From positions 124,001 to 188,000 of the forward strand of contig NZ_JH719392.1 in NCBI RefSeq assembly GCF_000271845.1: a DNA stretch of 64,000 nt. The letters are read 5' to 3'. Source of the stretch: Rhizobium leguminosarum bv. trifolii WSM2297. Lineage in GTDB: Bacteria; Pseudomonadota; Alphaproteobacteria; Rhizobiales; Rhizobiaceae. The position numbers and the translations under genes were made by a program. The notes beneath the pieces were generated by a model. It saw nothing but the letters and a program-made list of their open reading frames with translations, was not told the DNA's origin and did not search any database. Shown one piece after another: positions 9,061 through 17,691 of this stretch (position 1 is the stretch's first letter; each line of letters begins with the position of its first letter).

Positions 9061-9506
9061 CGGACCTCAAGTTTGCGGTCAGGCGGCCATAGCGCCCGGC
9101 AGCTTCGCGCCCTCAACGCAGATCTTGAGCACATGGTGCCTGCCGGATCGAAAGCGGATGTCCACTCAACCCTCCGGTTGCAAGCCCGCCTTTAGAGTCC
9201 CCAGCCCGTCGCGTTATCTTTTGGCATCGAAGTACTGTGTACTATGGGGGAGAGATGCTGCATTGGGCGGATATTGCTTTGCGACTGGTTACCACCGCGC
9301 CAAGAACTCCGGCGCACATGCCCTCTGTGATGTATATCAGGGGCGGTCGCGACAGTGGCCACGGTACAGGATCGCGTTATAAAACTGAGCTAGATAGGTG
9401 GCCATCCGGCAAAGTTCTTGTGTAGCACAAGTTGAACGTTGACCTTTCGCCAAACGCGCGACCATGATTGCTAGTCGTTTCATCACGTGAATAAAGCTTG
9501 TTGCAT
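9061..9506. other. Intergenic leader before the DnaQ-RecQ-UvrD gene
   Basis: No convincing gene. The region is long enough for a promoter of the following gene, but I could not pick one with confidence. The ribosome-binding site before 9507 is weak. Confidence 0.4.
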
Positions 9507-12500
9507 ATGACTGAACCTTTAGAACTCTTCCTACAGCGTTGCGTTTCGATCGACCTAGAAGTTGATCCTGCAACCGCCGGCATCTTCGCTTTTGCGGCGG
9601 TGCGCGATGATGCTCGGCCCGCAATACTGGCAAAAAAGCGCGATCTCCTGGCAGCCCTAGATCGCCTGGAAGCAGAAGCAACTGGCGGCGTGCATCTGCT
9701 CGGCCACAACATACTTCGGCATGACTTGCCTCATCTTTTCGCGGTGCGGCCCAGGCTGGCGAATATTCTTAGATCACCGATAGACACTCTATGGCTCAAT
9801 CCGCTCGCATTTCCGCGTAATCCCTACCACCACCTGGTCAAGCACTACCATGACGGGCGCCTGCAAGCGGGCCATATCAATGACCCTGAATTGGATGCGC
9901 GACTGGTGTTTCAGGTACTGCGCAATCAACTCGCGGCTCTGACCCAGCAGAACGCCGACCAACCCGATGCCGTCGCAGCCTTTCATTTCCTTGCTACAAG
10001 AATAGAGAACCCAGACGGGTTCGACGCGGTGTTTCGGGAGGTTCGCGGTGCTCCTGCGCCCGACCCTCTTGTGGCAAGAGAAGCGATCTCACGGCTTCTG
10101 GCGGGGCGCGCCTGCGAGAGGCGGGTCGAGCAGACGCTGAACCGCCTATCGAACCCGCAGCTTGGTTGGCCGATGGCCTATGCTTTGTCCTGGATCTTGG
10201 TCGCGGGCGGGGATTCCGTCATGCCACCTTGGATACGGGCGCAGTTCCGCGAGGCTGCACTGATCGTGGGGCACCTACGCGACGCCAATTGCAAAAGCCC
10301 GGATTGCACCTGGTGTAGCGAGAAGAACGACCCGGTCCGCGCGTTGTCGCGCTGGTTCGGGTTCGATGCCTTCCGCGCTGAGCCGGTGGATGATATGGGC
10401 CGCCCCCTGCAGGAGCGGATCGTCGATGAGACGATGCGCGGGTCGAGCGTCCTCGGTATTCTGCCGACCGGCACTGGCAAATCGGTCTGCTATCAGATCC
10501 CCGCCCTGTCGAAGTTCGATAAGACCGGAGCGCTGACGGTGGTGATCTCGCCGCTGGTCGCGTTGATGGCCGATCAGGTGCAGGGCATGGCGCGGGCAGG
10601 AATCTCCTCTGCCGTAACCATCAACGGAATGCTTTCGATGCCTGAGCGGCAGGATGCGCTGGACCGGGTGCGCATGGGAGAGGCGGCAATGGCGCTGATC
10701 TCGCCCGAGCAACTGCGCAGCAACTCCGTCCGATCGGTTCTCGCGCAGCGCGCGATCGGGCTGTGGGTGCTGGACGAGGCGCATTGCGTGTCGAAATGGG
10801 GCCACGATTTCCGGCCGGACTACCGCTATGTCAGCCGCTTCATCAAGGAATCCTCGGGGGATGAAGCGCCCGCGCAAGTGCTCTGCTTGACCGCCACCGC
10901 CAAACCCGAAGTGGTGCGTGACATCCGAGAGCATTTCAAGTCACGGCTTGGATGCGAACTTTTGCTGCTGGACGGTGGCGCAGTGCGCACCAATCTCAGT
11001 TTCGAGGTCCGGCCGACGCAGCGGGGCACCAAGCTGGCCGACATCCTCGATGTGATCGAGACCAAGCTACCACAGGAGGGTGCTTCGGGTGCAGTGGTCT
11101 ATTGCGCCACGCGTAGCGAGACGCAGCGCGTTGCCGAGTTCCTCAAGCAGCAGGGTCTGTCTGCGGAACGGTTCCACGCCGGGCTGACGTCCGAGGAGAA
11201 GCGTGACATTCAGGAACGATTTCGCATCGGCGAACTGCGAATTATCGCTGCGACGAACGCCTTCGGCATGGGGATCGACAAACCCGACATCCGACTGGTG
11301 GTCCATGGCGACATTCCCGGATCACTGGAAAACTACTTGCAGGAAGCCGGGCGGGCCGGCCGCGACCGCGCTCATGCCAATTGCGTGCTGCTCTTTGCCG
11401 AAGAGGACGTCGAGCGCCAGTTCTCGCTTTCGGCTCGCTCGCGTCTGGCCCGGCACGAAATCGGCGCGATCCTGAAGGCCCTGCGGCGACTTGACGAGCG
11501 GACGAAGAAGACCGGCACCGTGGTGGCCACCTCAGGCGAAGTTGTCCGAGCTGAACGCGATCAGGAGTTTGAGCGCGACATCAACACCGACGACACCAGG
11601 GTGAAGACCGCGGTGTCCTGGCTGGAGGAAGCCACGCTGCTGAGCCGAGAGGAGAACAAGGTTCAGGTCTTTCCCTCATCCCTCAGGATCCGCAACCTGG
11701 AGGAAGTCGAGGCCATCCTGGCTAAGGCCGCGATCACCGGCACCCGCCGCAAGCAGCTTCTGGATATTACGCGCCACTTGATGAACGCGCCGCCCAATCA
11801 GGGCATTTCCACCGACGAGCTGGCCGGGATCAGCGGATTAACAGGGGGCATGCTGAACAAGGCGTTGGCCGATCTCGAGGCGCTCGGGATCGCCCGCAAC
11901 GACGTCGTCGTCACGATCTTTGTCCACGTTGCAGTCGACGGTCATTCCCAGCAGCGTCTGGCGCAGGCCGCGCGGCTTGAAACGGCGCTGATTGCCCTGA
12001 TGCGTGAGGCAGCCCCCGATGCCGAAGGTGCCGAAGGCATTCCCCTGCATCTGGCCGAAACCTGTCAGGCGCTCCGAAATCAGGGGCACAGCGCTGTGCG
12101 GCCCGACATCGTGGAAAAGCTGCTGCGCAGCATGGGCCGCGACGGGCGCGATCAGGATGGTGGTAAGGGCAATTTGCGGCTGCGCAAGGCTTCGCGCAAC
12201 ACGTTGATGGTCACGCTGCAACGGTCCTGGCAGGCATTGGAACAGACGGCAAACCTGCGGCGGCAGGGTGGCGAACTGTTGCTAGCACACCTTCTGGGAA
12301 GGTTGCCAAAGGGCAGCCGCGGCAAGGATATCCAGGTCGAAACCACGGTGGGTGATCTGCTCGCCACCCTGACAGGAGACGCGCTGCTACGCGGCAGCGG
12401 CATTCAGGACATGACAAAACTGATGGAGCGCGCACTTCTGTGGCTGCACGAGCAGGAGGTGGTAACGCTGGGCAAAGGGCTAACGATTTTCCGGCAGGCA

Positions 12501-14609
12501 ATGACGGTCCATTTGAACACCTCGGGCGGCCAGTTCACCGTGAAGGATTTTACACCCCTGGAGGAACACTACGTTGAGCAGACGATCCAGACCCATGTGA
12601 TGGCGACCTATGCCGAAAGGGGCCTTGCTGCGATGGATCAGGCGCATCGGCTGTCCGAGGATTACTTCGTGCTGGAACGCGATGCCTTTCTGCGTCGCTG
12701 GATGCCCGGCAAGGGCGGTGAGATCCGGCGTCAAACCACTGGCAGCTCCTGGAAAGCGATCGTTGAGGCGCTGAAGAATCCAGTTCAGCAAGAAATCGTC
12801 GCTGACGACCGCGAACAGACAAACGTCCTTGTGCTGGCGGGACCGGGTTCGGGCAAGACGCGTGTTCTGGTGCACCGCATCGCTTACCTGATCCGTGTCC
12901 GCCGCGAAGACCCCCGCGGCATCCTGGTGCTGACCTACAACCGGCATGCCGCCGCCGAGATACGTATCCGGCTGCGGCATCTGATTGGCGATGACGCGAC
13001 TGCCGTGACCATCTCCACTTGCCACGCCCTCGCGATGCGATTGGTGGGCGCGAGCTTTGCCGGAACTTCGAACGAGACGTCACACGACTTCGACGGGATC
13101 GTCTTGGAAGCAGTGCGCCAGTTGAACGGCGAGGGACTCAGCAAAACCGAGGCCGAGGCACAACGCGATACGCTAATTCAGGGCTATCGCTGGATCCTGG
13201 TGGACGAGTATCAGGACATTGGCCCTGAGGAATATGCGTTGATCTCCGCCGTTGCAGGCCGCTCACTGGACGATAAGGAGCTTCGGCTCAGCCTGTTTGC
13301 GGTGGGCGACGACGATCAGAACATCTACGCCTTCGCTGGGGCATCCATCCGCTTCATCCGCCAGTTCGAGGCCGACTATAATGCACGACCGGTGTTCCTG
13401 ATCGAGAACTATCGCTCGACTGGGCATATCATCGCGGCCGCCAACGCGGTCATTGCGCCAGCCTCGGCCCGTATGAAAGCCGGTCACGACATTGACATCG
13501 ATCGCAAACGCAGCGCGGTGCCGCCAGGCGGAGAGATGGCGGCGCTCGATCCTGTGGCCCGTGGGCGGGTGCAAGTGCTGGACTGCCCATCCGGCGATGT
13601 GGTGCAGGCGATGACCGCAGTTGATGAACTCGTCCGCCTATCGCGCCTTGATCCGGAGTGGAGTTGGTCGCGTGCGGCGGTCATAGCTCGTGACTGGCGG
13701 CGGTTGGCTCCGGTGCGCGCTTATGCCGAAACGCTGGGCATTCCGGTGGAGATGGCAAATGAGAGCCTGCCCAGCATCTGGCGTCTGCGCGAAATGCAGC
13801 AGTTCATCGACCTCCTGCGCAGCGATCCTAGACGTTTGTTGGGCGTCCGTGATTTGGTGGGCATGCTGAACGCGATACCGTCCAACCGCTGGACCGACCT
13901 GATCGCCGAAGGCGTCGCCGCTCTGGCGAAAGAGCTTGCGAACAAAACCATGCCCGTGCCTGACCTCGTCGAGTGGTTCGCTGAGTGGGCCCATGATGCG
14001 CGCAGCGATCAGCGCGCACTGCTGCTGCTGACGGCGCATCGATCGAAAGGCTTGGAGTTCGAGGACGTCGTCATCCTGAATGGCGGTTGGGACCGGCCCT
14101 CTAAGGGCGAGGATCCCGATGCGCCGCGCCGCCTCTTTTATGTCGCCATGACCAGAGCGCGACGTAGCCTTGCCATCATTGCCGAAGGACAGCATTCGTT
14201 CGTCCCGCACGGCGAAGAGTATGCGCTGCGCCGCACCGCGCCAGACATCTCTGATGCCGCCGGTTCTCCGGCTGTGCTATACCAAGTGCCGAACCTCAAG
14301 ACCGTGGACCTGTCGTGGGCCGGGCGTCTCGGGCCGGATCATCCCTCGCTTGTCGCAATCTCGGCGGCAAAGGCGGGAGCCCCACTTCAGATCGTGCGCG
14401 ATGGCCTCACTTGGATAATGCAGGATGCTCGGGGGCAAATTCTCGGACGCATGGCCAAAAGCTGGTCACCTCCCGAAGGACTAAACTTCCTCCGCGGCGA
14501 GGTCGGCGCCATCGTGCGCTGGCGCAAGGCCGACAGTCAGGAAGAGTTCCGGGTGCACCTTAACCGAGATGTTTGGGAAGTGGTTGTGCCAGAGCTTGTG
14601 TTCGGCTGA
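9507..14609 (+). CDS. Giant DnaQ-like exonuclease / RecQ helicase / UvrD helicase fusion
   Basis: The protein has 1,700 residues when started at the ATG at 9507 (a TTG at 9498 is possible). It has three enzymatic modules. First, residues ~12-220 look like a DEDD 3'-5' exonuclease: SIDLEVDP (Asp16, Glu18), LLGHNILRHDLP (~68-79) and DPELDARL (~132). Second, a RecQ-type SF2 helicase: P-loop LPTGTGKSVCYQIP (~316), WVLDEAHCVSKWGHDFRP (~419), and motifs V/VI FGMGIDKPD and QEAGRAGRD (~590-620). Third, a UvrD/PcrA SF1 helicase: LAGPGSGKTRVL (~1108), LVDEYQDIGPEE (~1230), TAHRSKGLEFED (~1508) and FYVAMTRARRS (~1541). A pair of opposed-family motors plus a nuclease suggests DNA unwinding and degradation. 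It stands alone between two direct repeats, so it may be a single-gene cassette, or the distal part of the McrBC block. Confidence 0.92.
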   Translation: MTEPLELFLQRCVSIDLEVDPATAGIFAFAAVRDDARPAILAKKRDLLAALDRLEAEATGGVHLLGHNILRHDLPHLFAVRPRLANILRSPIDTLWLNPLAFPRNPYHHLVKHYHDGRLQAGHINDPELDARLVFQVLRNQLAALTQQNADQPDAVAAFHFLATRIENPDGFDAVFREVRGAPAPDPLVAREAISRLLAGRACERRVEQTLNRLSNPQLGWPMAYALSWILVAGGDSVMPPWIRAQFREAALIVGHLRDANCKSPDCTWCSEKNDPVRALSRWFGFDAFRAEPVDDMGRPLQERIVDETMRGSSVLGILPTGTGKSVCYQIPALSKFDKTGALTVVISPLVALMADQVQGMARAGISSAVTINGMLSMPERQDALDRVRMGEAAMALISPEQLRSNSVRSVLAQRAIGLWVLDEAHCVSKWGHDFRPDYRYVSRFIKESSGDEAPAQVLCLTATAKPEVVRDIREHFKSRLGCELLLLDGGAVRTNLSFEVRPTQRGTKLADILDVIETKLPQEGASGAVVYCATRSETQRVAEFLKQQGLSAERFHAGLTSEEKRDIQERFRIGELRIIAATNAFGMGIDKPDIRLVVHGDIPGSLENYLQEAGRAGRDRAHANCVLLFAEEDVERQFSLSARSRLARHEIGAILKALRRLDERTKKTGTVVATSGEVVRAERDQEFERDINTDDTRVKTAVSWLEEATLLSREENKVQVFPSSLRIRNLEEVEAILAKAAITGTRRKQLLDITRHLMNAPPNQGISTDELAGISGLTGGMLNKALADLEALGIARNDVVVTIFVHVAVDGHSQQRLAQAARLETALIALMREAAPDAEGAEGIPLHLAETCQALRNQGHSAVRPDIVEKLLRSMGRDGRDQDGGKGNLRLRKASRNTLMVTLQRSWQALEQTANLRRQGGELLLAHLLGRLPKGSRGKDIQVETTVGDLLATLTGDALLRGSGIQDMTKLMERALLWLHEQEVVTLGKGLTIFRQAMTVHLNTSGGQFTVKDFTPLEEHYVEQTIQTHVMATYAERGLAAMDQAHRLSEDYFVLERDAFLRRWMPGKGGEIRRQTTGSSWKAIVEALKNPVQQEIVADDREQTNVLVLAGPGSGKTRVLVHRIAYLIRVRREDPRGILVLTYNRHAAAEIRIRLRHLIGDDATAVTISTCHALAMRLVGASFAGTSNETSHDFDGIVLEAVRQLNGEGLSKTEAEAQRDTLIQGYRWILVDEYQDIGPEEYALISAVAGRSLDDKELRLSLFAVGDDDQNIYAFAGASIRFIRQFEADYNARPVFLIENYRSTGHIIAAANAVIAPASARMKAGHDIDIDRKRSAVPPGGEMAALDPVARGRVQVLDCPSGDVVQAMTAVDELVRLSRLDPEWSWSRAAVIARDWRRLAPVRAYAETLGIPVEMANESLPSIWRLREMQQFIDLLRSDPRRLLGVRDLVGMLNAIPSNRWTDLIAEGVAALAKELANKTMPVPDLVEWFAEWAHDARSDQRALLLLTAHRSKGLEFEDVVILNGGWDRPSKGEDPDAPRRLFYVAMTRARRSLAIIAEGQHSFVPHGEEYALRRTAPDISDAAGSPAVLYQVPNLKTVDLSWAGRLGPDHPSLVAISAAKAGAPLQIVRDGLTWIMQDARGQILGRMAKSWSPPEGLNFLRGEVGAIVRWRKADSQEEFRVHLNRDVWEVVVPELVFG

Positions 14610-14641
14610 TAGCTTGCTCGTCACGAACGTCAGTATTTTGA

Positions 14642-14667
14642 CTGTGCGATGTGGTGTCATCGCACAG
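14642..14667. terminator. Perfect hairpin downstream of the giant helicase gene
   Basis: CTGTGCGATG, six bases, then CATCGCACAG form a perfect 10-bp stem 33 bases after the stop codon. It lacks a T-run, so it could be a weak terminator, an RNA-stabilising end or a protein-binding palindrome. Confidence 0.45.
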
Positions 14668-14773
14668 CGTGGACAATGACAAAAGATCAGCTTCGAGCCC
14701 GTTTGAGACCTTTGCGGTTACAGACTCAACGTCTGCTTTCCGCTCTGTAACATTGGGAGCGTCAGCCTGATTT

Positions 14774-14808
14774 CGGCCCCAACACCGTCGTTGGGCGCGG
14801 CCCTTTTT
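14774..14808 (+). terminator. Candidate rho-independent terminator
   Basis: CCCAAC and GTTGGG pair around ACCGTC, with extra GGCC/GGCC pairing outside, followed directly by six T residues. It lies about 170 bp after the giant helicase gene on the same strand, so it is the better candidate for its terminator. Confidence 0.5.
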
Positions 14809-14980
14809 TGCGGCAGCCGAATACGGTCCCCAGCCGTCTTTTACTGAGCTCTGGACGTTCTCGGGATCTGGAGAACGTCACATAGTTTCTGACTGAAAAT
14901 TGTACCAAGTAGCTGTAGACGTCATTTTTTCAGTGGGGAATGGCAGCTTCTAAACAGCGAAAATATATTCAAAAATCGCT

Positions 14981-15140
14981 TGCCTGGTGACCTTGGATTC
15001 TCACGTGATTTCAAAGGCTTAGCGAGATTGCCTTGAAATCCCCTGTGTTTTCCCATCGCGAGCGACCGTGGATGCCACCTTTGTGCCCTGGCTTTGGGCA
15101 TCAGTCAACAGGACAGGCGAGCGGCAATAATTTCCGCTTA
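14981..15140 (+). repeat. Direct repeat, right copy, flanking the DnaQ-RecQ-UvrD gene
   Basis: This is the second copy of the ~160 bp repeat at 8902-9060, in the same orientation. The offset between copies changes by only about one base over the whole length. The two copies bracket about 5.9 kb holding only the giant helicase gene. The flanking bases differ, so the shared block is well bounded. Confidence 0.8.
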
Positions 15141-15320
15141 CGGGACCGAACGCGCCATCTGGCCGCTACCGCGTGGATGACCGCTTTGCGCCTTCAACTT
15201 GGTCATTCTAAGATCGGGCAACATTTTCCAGAAGCTGCCACTAGAGCGAAATTCTCCAAAAATGTATGACGTTGAGGAACGATGGCACTAGCCTGATTTT
15301 AGTAGTGCGGATGGAGAGCG

Positions 15321-16703
15321 ATGGCAAAGACCACGTTTGAGCGCAGTGATCTAACGGACCTGATCGACTACCCGCGCGAGACGCTCGATATTGAACTCAA
15401 GGACTGGATCGATCTTGGTGACAAGGTCGCGCAGGCCAAGCTCGCACGGCATATCGCCGCGCTCGCCAACCATGGGGGCGGCTATCTTGTTTTCGGCTTT
15501 CGCGATGACGAAAGCGTCGCGCCTAACCGACCGACGGACCTTTCAGGATATAGCCGGGACACATTCGGTCGGATCGTCACCCGATATCTTGCGCCCGCTT
15601 TCCAGTGCGATGTCCGACTCGTTCAGTCGAGCGCCGGCCTCATTTATCCGGTCGTGCGCGTGCCCTCGCACGGATCGACACCGATCGGTTCCAAGGCCGA
15701 TGGTCCACACGATCAGAAGGGCCAGCCACAGGGGATCCGGGCCGGCACCTACTATGTCCGTAAACCCGGACCGAAAAGCGAAGCGGCTATAGGCATCGAG
15801 GACTGGCAATCGTTGATCCGGCGTTGCGTTCTCTCCGATCGAGACAATCTGCTGGCGGATATTGCCCGTGCCGTCCAGCCCATCTCCGAACCACCACCGC
15901 CCGCGATAGCAGATCGGCTGAAGAACTGGCATGATGAGAGTGACGCGCGCTGGCGAACGACCCTCGAGAAGGCGGCCGCGTTGCGCTGGCTGGTCGATAT
16001 CGGTGCTAATCATTGCCAGTTGAGCTATTTAATCCTGTCCGATACCGGTATTGCGATACCGGCGAACGAATTGCAGCCTGTTCTCGAACAGGTGAACCGC
16101 GACGTCCGCAAGACCGTCTGGACCGGATGGAGCATGTTCTACCCCTTCACGCGGCCGGAGATTGCGGCCGCGCTGCACCCCGAGTTCGACGATGGTAGCG
16201 GTGTCGACGTGCTGGAAAGCAATCTCGTTGGCGACGGAGACTTCGATACGAGCCTACCCGACTATTGGCGCTACGCCGTCGATGGCCGAGCAACTATTAT
16301 CCGCCCATATCGCGAAGATCGGCAACGGACCTTCGAGGCGAAGGGGCGTCCGGCCGGTACTTGGCTCAGCCCTGAAACCGTGATTCGCGAAACAGCGGAG
16401 TTAGTGACGCACGCGCGGATCGTGGCCGAGCGATACGGCGGCAGCCGCGTCGTCTTTCGATGCACTTGGCGCGGCTTGGCCGGGCGCGAGATCGACGACT
16501 TCGGGGATACCTATTGGTCAGCCGGTCGGCATGCGCGCGCCGATCAACGCACCACCATCGGTACTTGGGACGTGCCGGTCCTTGCCGCTAATTGGCACGA
16601 GGTGGTCGCCCAGCTTTCCTGTCCGGTACTCAGCCTGTTCGGTTTTTCCGAGTGCGGCGCTGGGTTGGTTGCACGGCTCGCTCCGCGGTTCATCAAATTA
16701 TGA
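15321..16703 (+). CDS. AlbA_2/Schlafen-like nucleic-acid-binding domain protein
   Basis: The protein has 460 residues, with GGAGAGCG before the ATG. Residues ~20-165 form an AlbA_2 (Schlafen AlbA) domain: LDIELKDWIDL, then KLARHIAALANHGGGYLVFGF, then PVVRVPSHGS and GTYYVRKPG. This is the usual domain order of the family, which binds or cleaves RNA or DNA. The C-terminal ~290 residues are unrecognised and have no HTH or helicase motifs. AlbA_2 proteins often occur in defence islands. The next gene begins 72 bp downstream on the same strand, so the two may form a pair. Nuclease activity is not shown by the sequence. Confidence 0.82.
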   Translation: MAKTTFERSDLTDLIDYPRETLDIELKDWIDLGDKVAQAKLARHIAALANHGGGYLVFGFRDDESVAPNRPTDLSGYSRDTFGRIVTRYLAPAFQCDVRLVQSSAGLIYPVVRVPSHGSTPIGSKADGPHDQKGQPQGIRAGTYYVRKPGPKSEAAIGIEDWQSLIRRCVLSDRDNLLADIARAVQPISEPPPPAIADRLKNWHDESDARWRTTLEKAAALRWLVDIGANHCQLSYLILSDTGIAIPANELQPVLEQVNRDVRKTVWTGWSMFYPFTRPEIAAALHPEFDDGSGVDVLESNLVGDGDFDTSLPDYWRYAVDGRATIIRPYREDRQRTFEAKGRPAGTWLSPETVIRETAELVTHARIVAERYGGSRVVFRCTWRGLAGREIDDFGDTYWSAGRHARADQRTTIGTWDVPVLAANWHEVVAQLSCPVLSLFGFSECGAGLVARLAPRFIKL

Positions 16704-16775
16704 GCTTTGTTCTAGCGCTTGCGATCGACGGCTGGCCGACCGCCCAAAGTGGCGTGAAATTGCAGCGAAGCTACG

Positions 16776-17444
16776 ATGTCTCTCTATAAGTATCTTGCCG
16801 AGGAAGCTTACGCCCGCGCGCTGATCGACAAGGGCCAGATTTTCGCGCGCCCCCTGGGCTACTTCCGCGCCTACGAAGACGACTTGGTGCGCGGCGACCC
16901 GGACGACGGCAAGCTACGCTACGAGCCTGAAGAGGGCCTAGTGCTCACGAAGGAAAATGGCGATGTCGTTGAGATGCCGCCCGGCTGGCGGTTCCACGCT
17001 TCGGTCCGGGTTGACGACATTTTTGTCTATTGCCTGAGCACTGAGCTGTCGCCCGAGATCGCTGCGAAGTTCGAATGCCCATTCTGTGTCGAGGTCAAAG
17101 AGCCGAACCGCCTGCTTGGCCGAATATCGATGCATGTTCGGCTGCGTTCAAAACTTGACCGCAGGGGCGTATATAGTCGTGAGGTCGACTACCAGAAACT
17201 GACGGCGGCGCCCAACGCCGACTGGGCGCTCCCGGAGCGGGTTGCTTTCATCAAGCCGGAGGGCTGGGCATGGCAGAAGGAACATCGGATCGTTATGGGC
17301 CGAAAGGGCGCGTTTGCGGTCGAGAATGTCGAATGCGCCTTCGAAAAGGATGGTGGCGAAGTGACCGTTGGCACGACCGCGACCGATCCGCTGATCCTCC
17401 ATGTCGGCAACCTCTCAAAGATCACCAAACTGCACACCTTCTAA
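16776..17444 (+). CDS. Orphan protein next to the AlbA_2 gene
   Basis: The protein has 222 residues and starts MSLYKYLAEEAYARAL. I do not recognise it with certainty. The opening (YKYL, a helix, then GQIFARPLGYFRAYEDD) and the internal VDDIFVYCLST resemble the layout of DUF2971-like proteins, a loosely defined group sometimes compared with ADP-ribosyltransferase folds. That is a weak resemblance by eye. No signal peptide or membrane segment is present. It follows the AlbA_2 gene by 72 bp on the same strand and ends convergently against the TIR/zinc-ribbon pair, so it probably belongs with AlbA_2. Confidence 0.6.
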   Translation: MSLYKYLAEEAYARALIDKGQIFARPLGYFRAYEDDLVRGDPDDGKLRYEPEEGLVLTKENGDVVEMPPGWRFHASVRVDDIFVYCLSTELSPEIAAKFECPFCVEVKEPNRLLGRISMHVRLRSKLDRRGVYSREVDYQKLTAAPNADWALPERVAFIKPEGWAWQKEHRIVMGRKGAFAVENVECAFEKDGGEVTVGTTATDPLILHVGNLSKITKLHTF

Positions 17445-17481
17445 CGGGCGCGGCTGAAAAAATTGGGCACCAAACGGCTGC

Positions 17482-17691
17482 TTAACTCATTTCTGACGTG
17501 AAAGACGCCGGTCCGCTTACGGCCCCATAGCCCCAGCCGTCCCTTACGTCGGTCCGGCGGCACTTCGGGCAGGCCACCGGGTAGACCGACTCGTCCTTCC
17601 TCTTTGCCTCCTTCTTCTCATCCGGCGCCAATACGTCAATCTCGAAGCGATGACCGCAGTTCAGGCATTGGAAGCGCTTCACCTCAGGCAT
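17482..17691 (-). CDS. Small zinc-ribbon protein downstream of TIR gene
   Basis: The protein has 69 residues from the ATG at 17691-17689, chosen because it overlaps the TIR gene stop by eight bases (ATGCCTGA) and gives a clean N-terminus MPEVKRFQCLNCGHRFE. Two CxxC pairs (FQCLNCGH and ACPKCRR) separated by ~35 residues form a zinc ribbon. Rubredoxin-like ribbons of this kind bind nucleic acid or proteins. The tight overlap means it is co-translated with the TIR protein and is probably a partner or regulator of it; this is an inference. Confidence 0.7.
   Translation of the reverse strand: MPEVKRFQCLNCGHRFEIDVLAPDEKKEAKRKDESVYPVACPKCRRTDVRDGWGYGAVSGPASFTSEMS

Noticed and set aside
8953..9195. 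Open frame inside the left direct repeat
   Set aside because: Its reading is not conserved in the second copy, which differs by substitutions and about one indel, and it has no ribosome-binding site.
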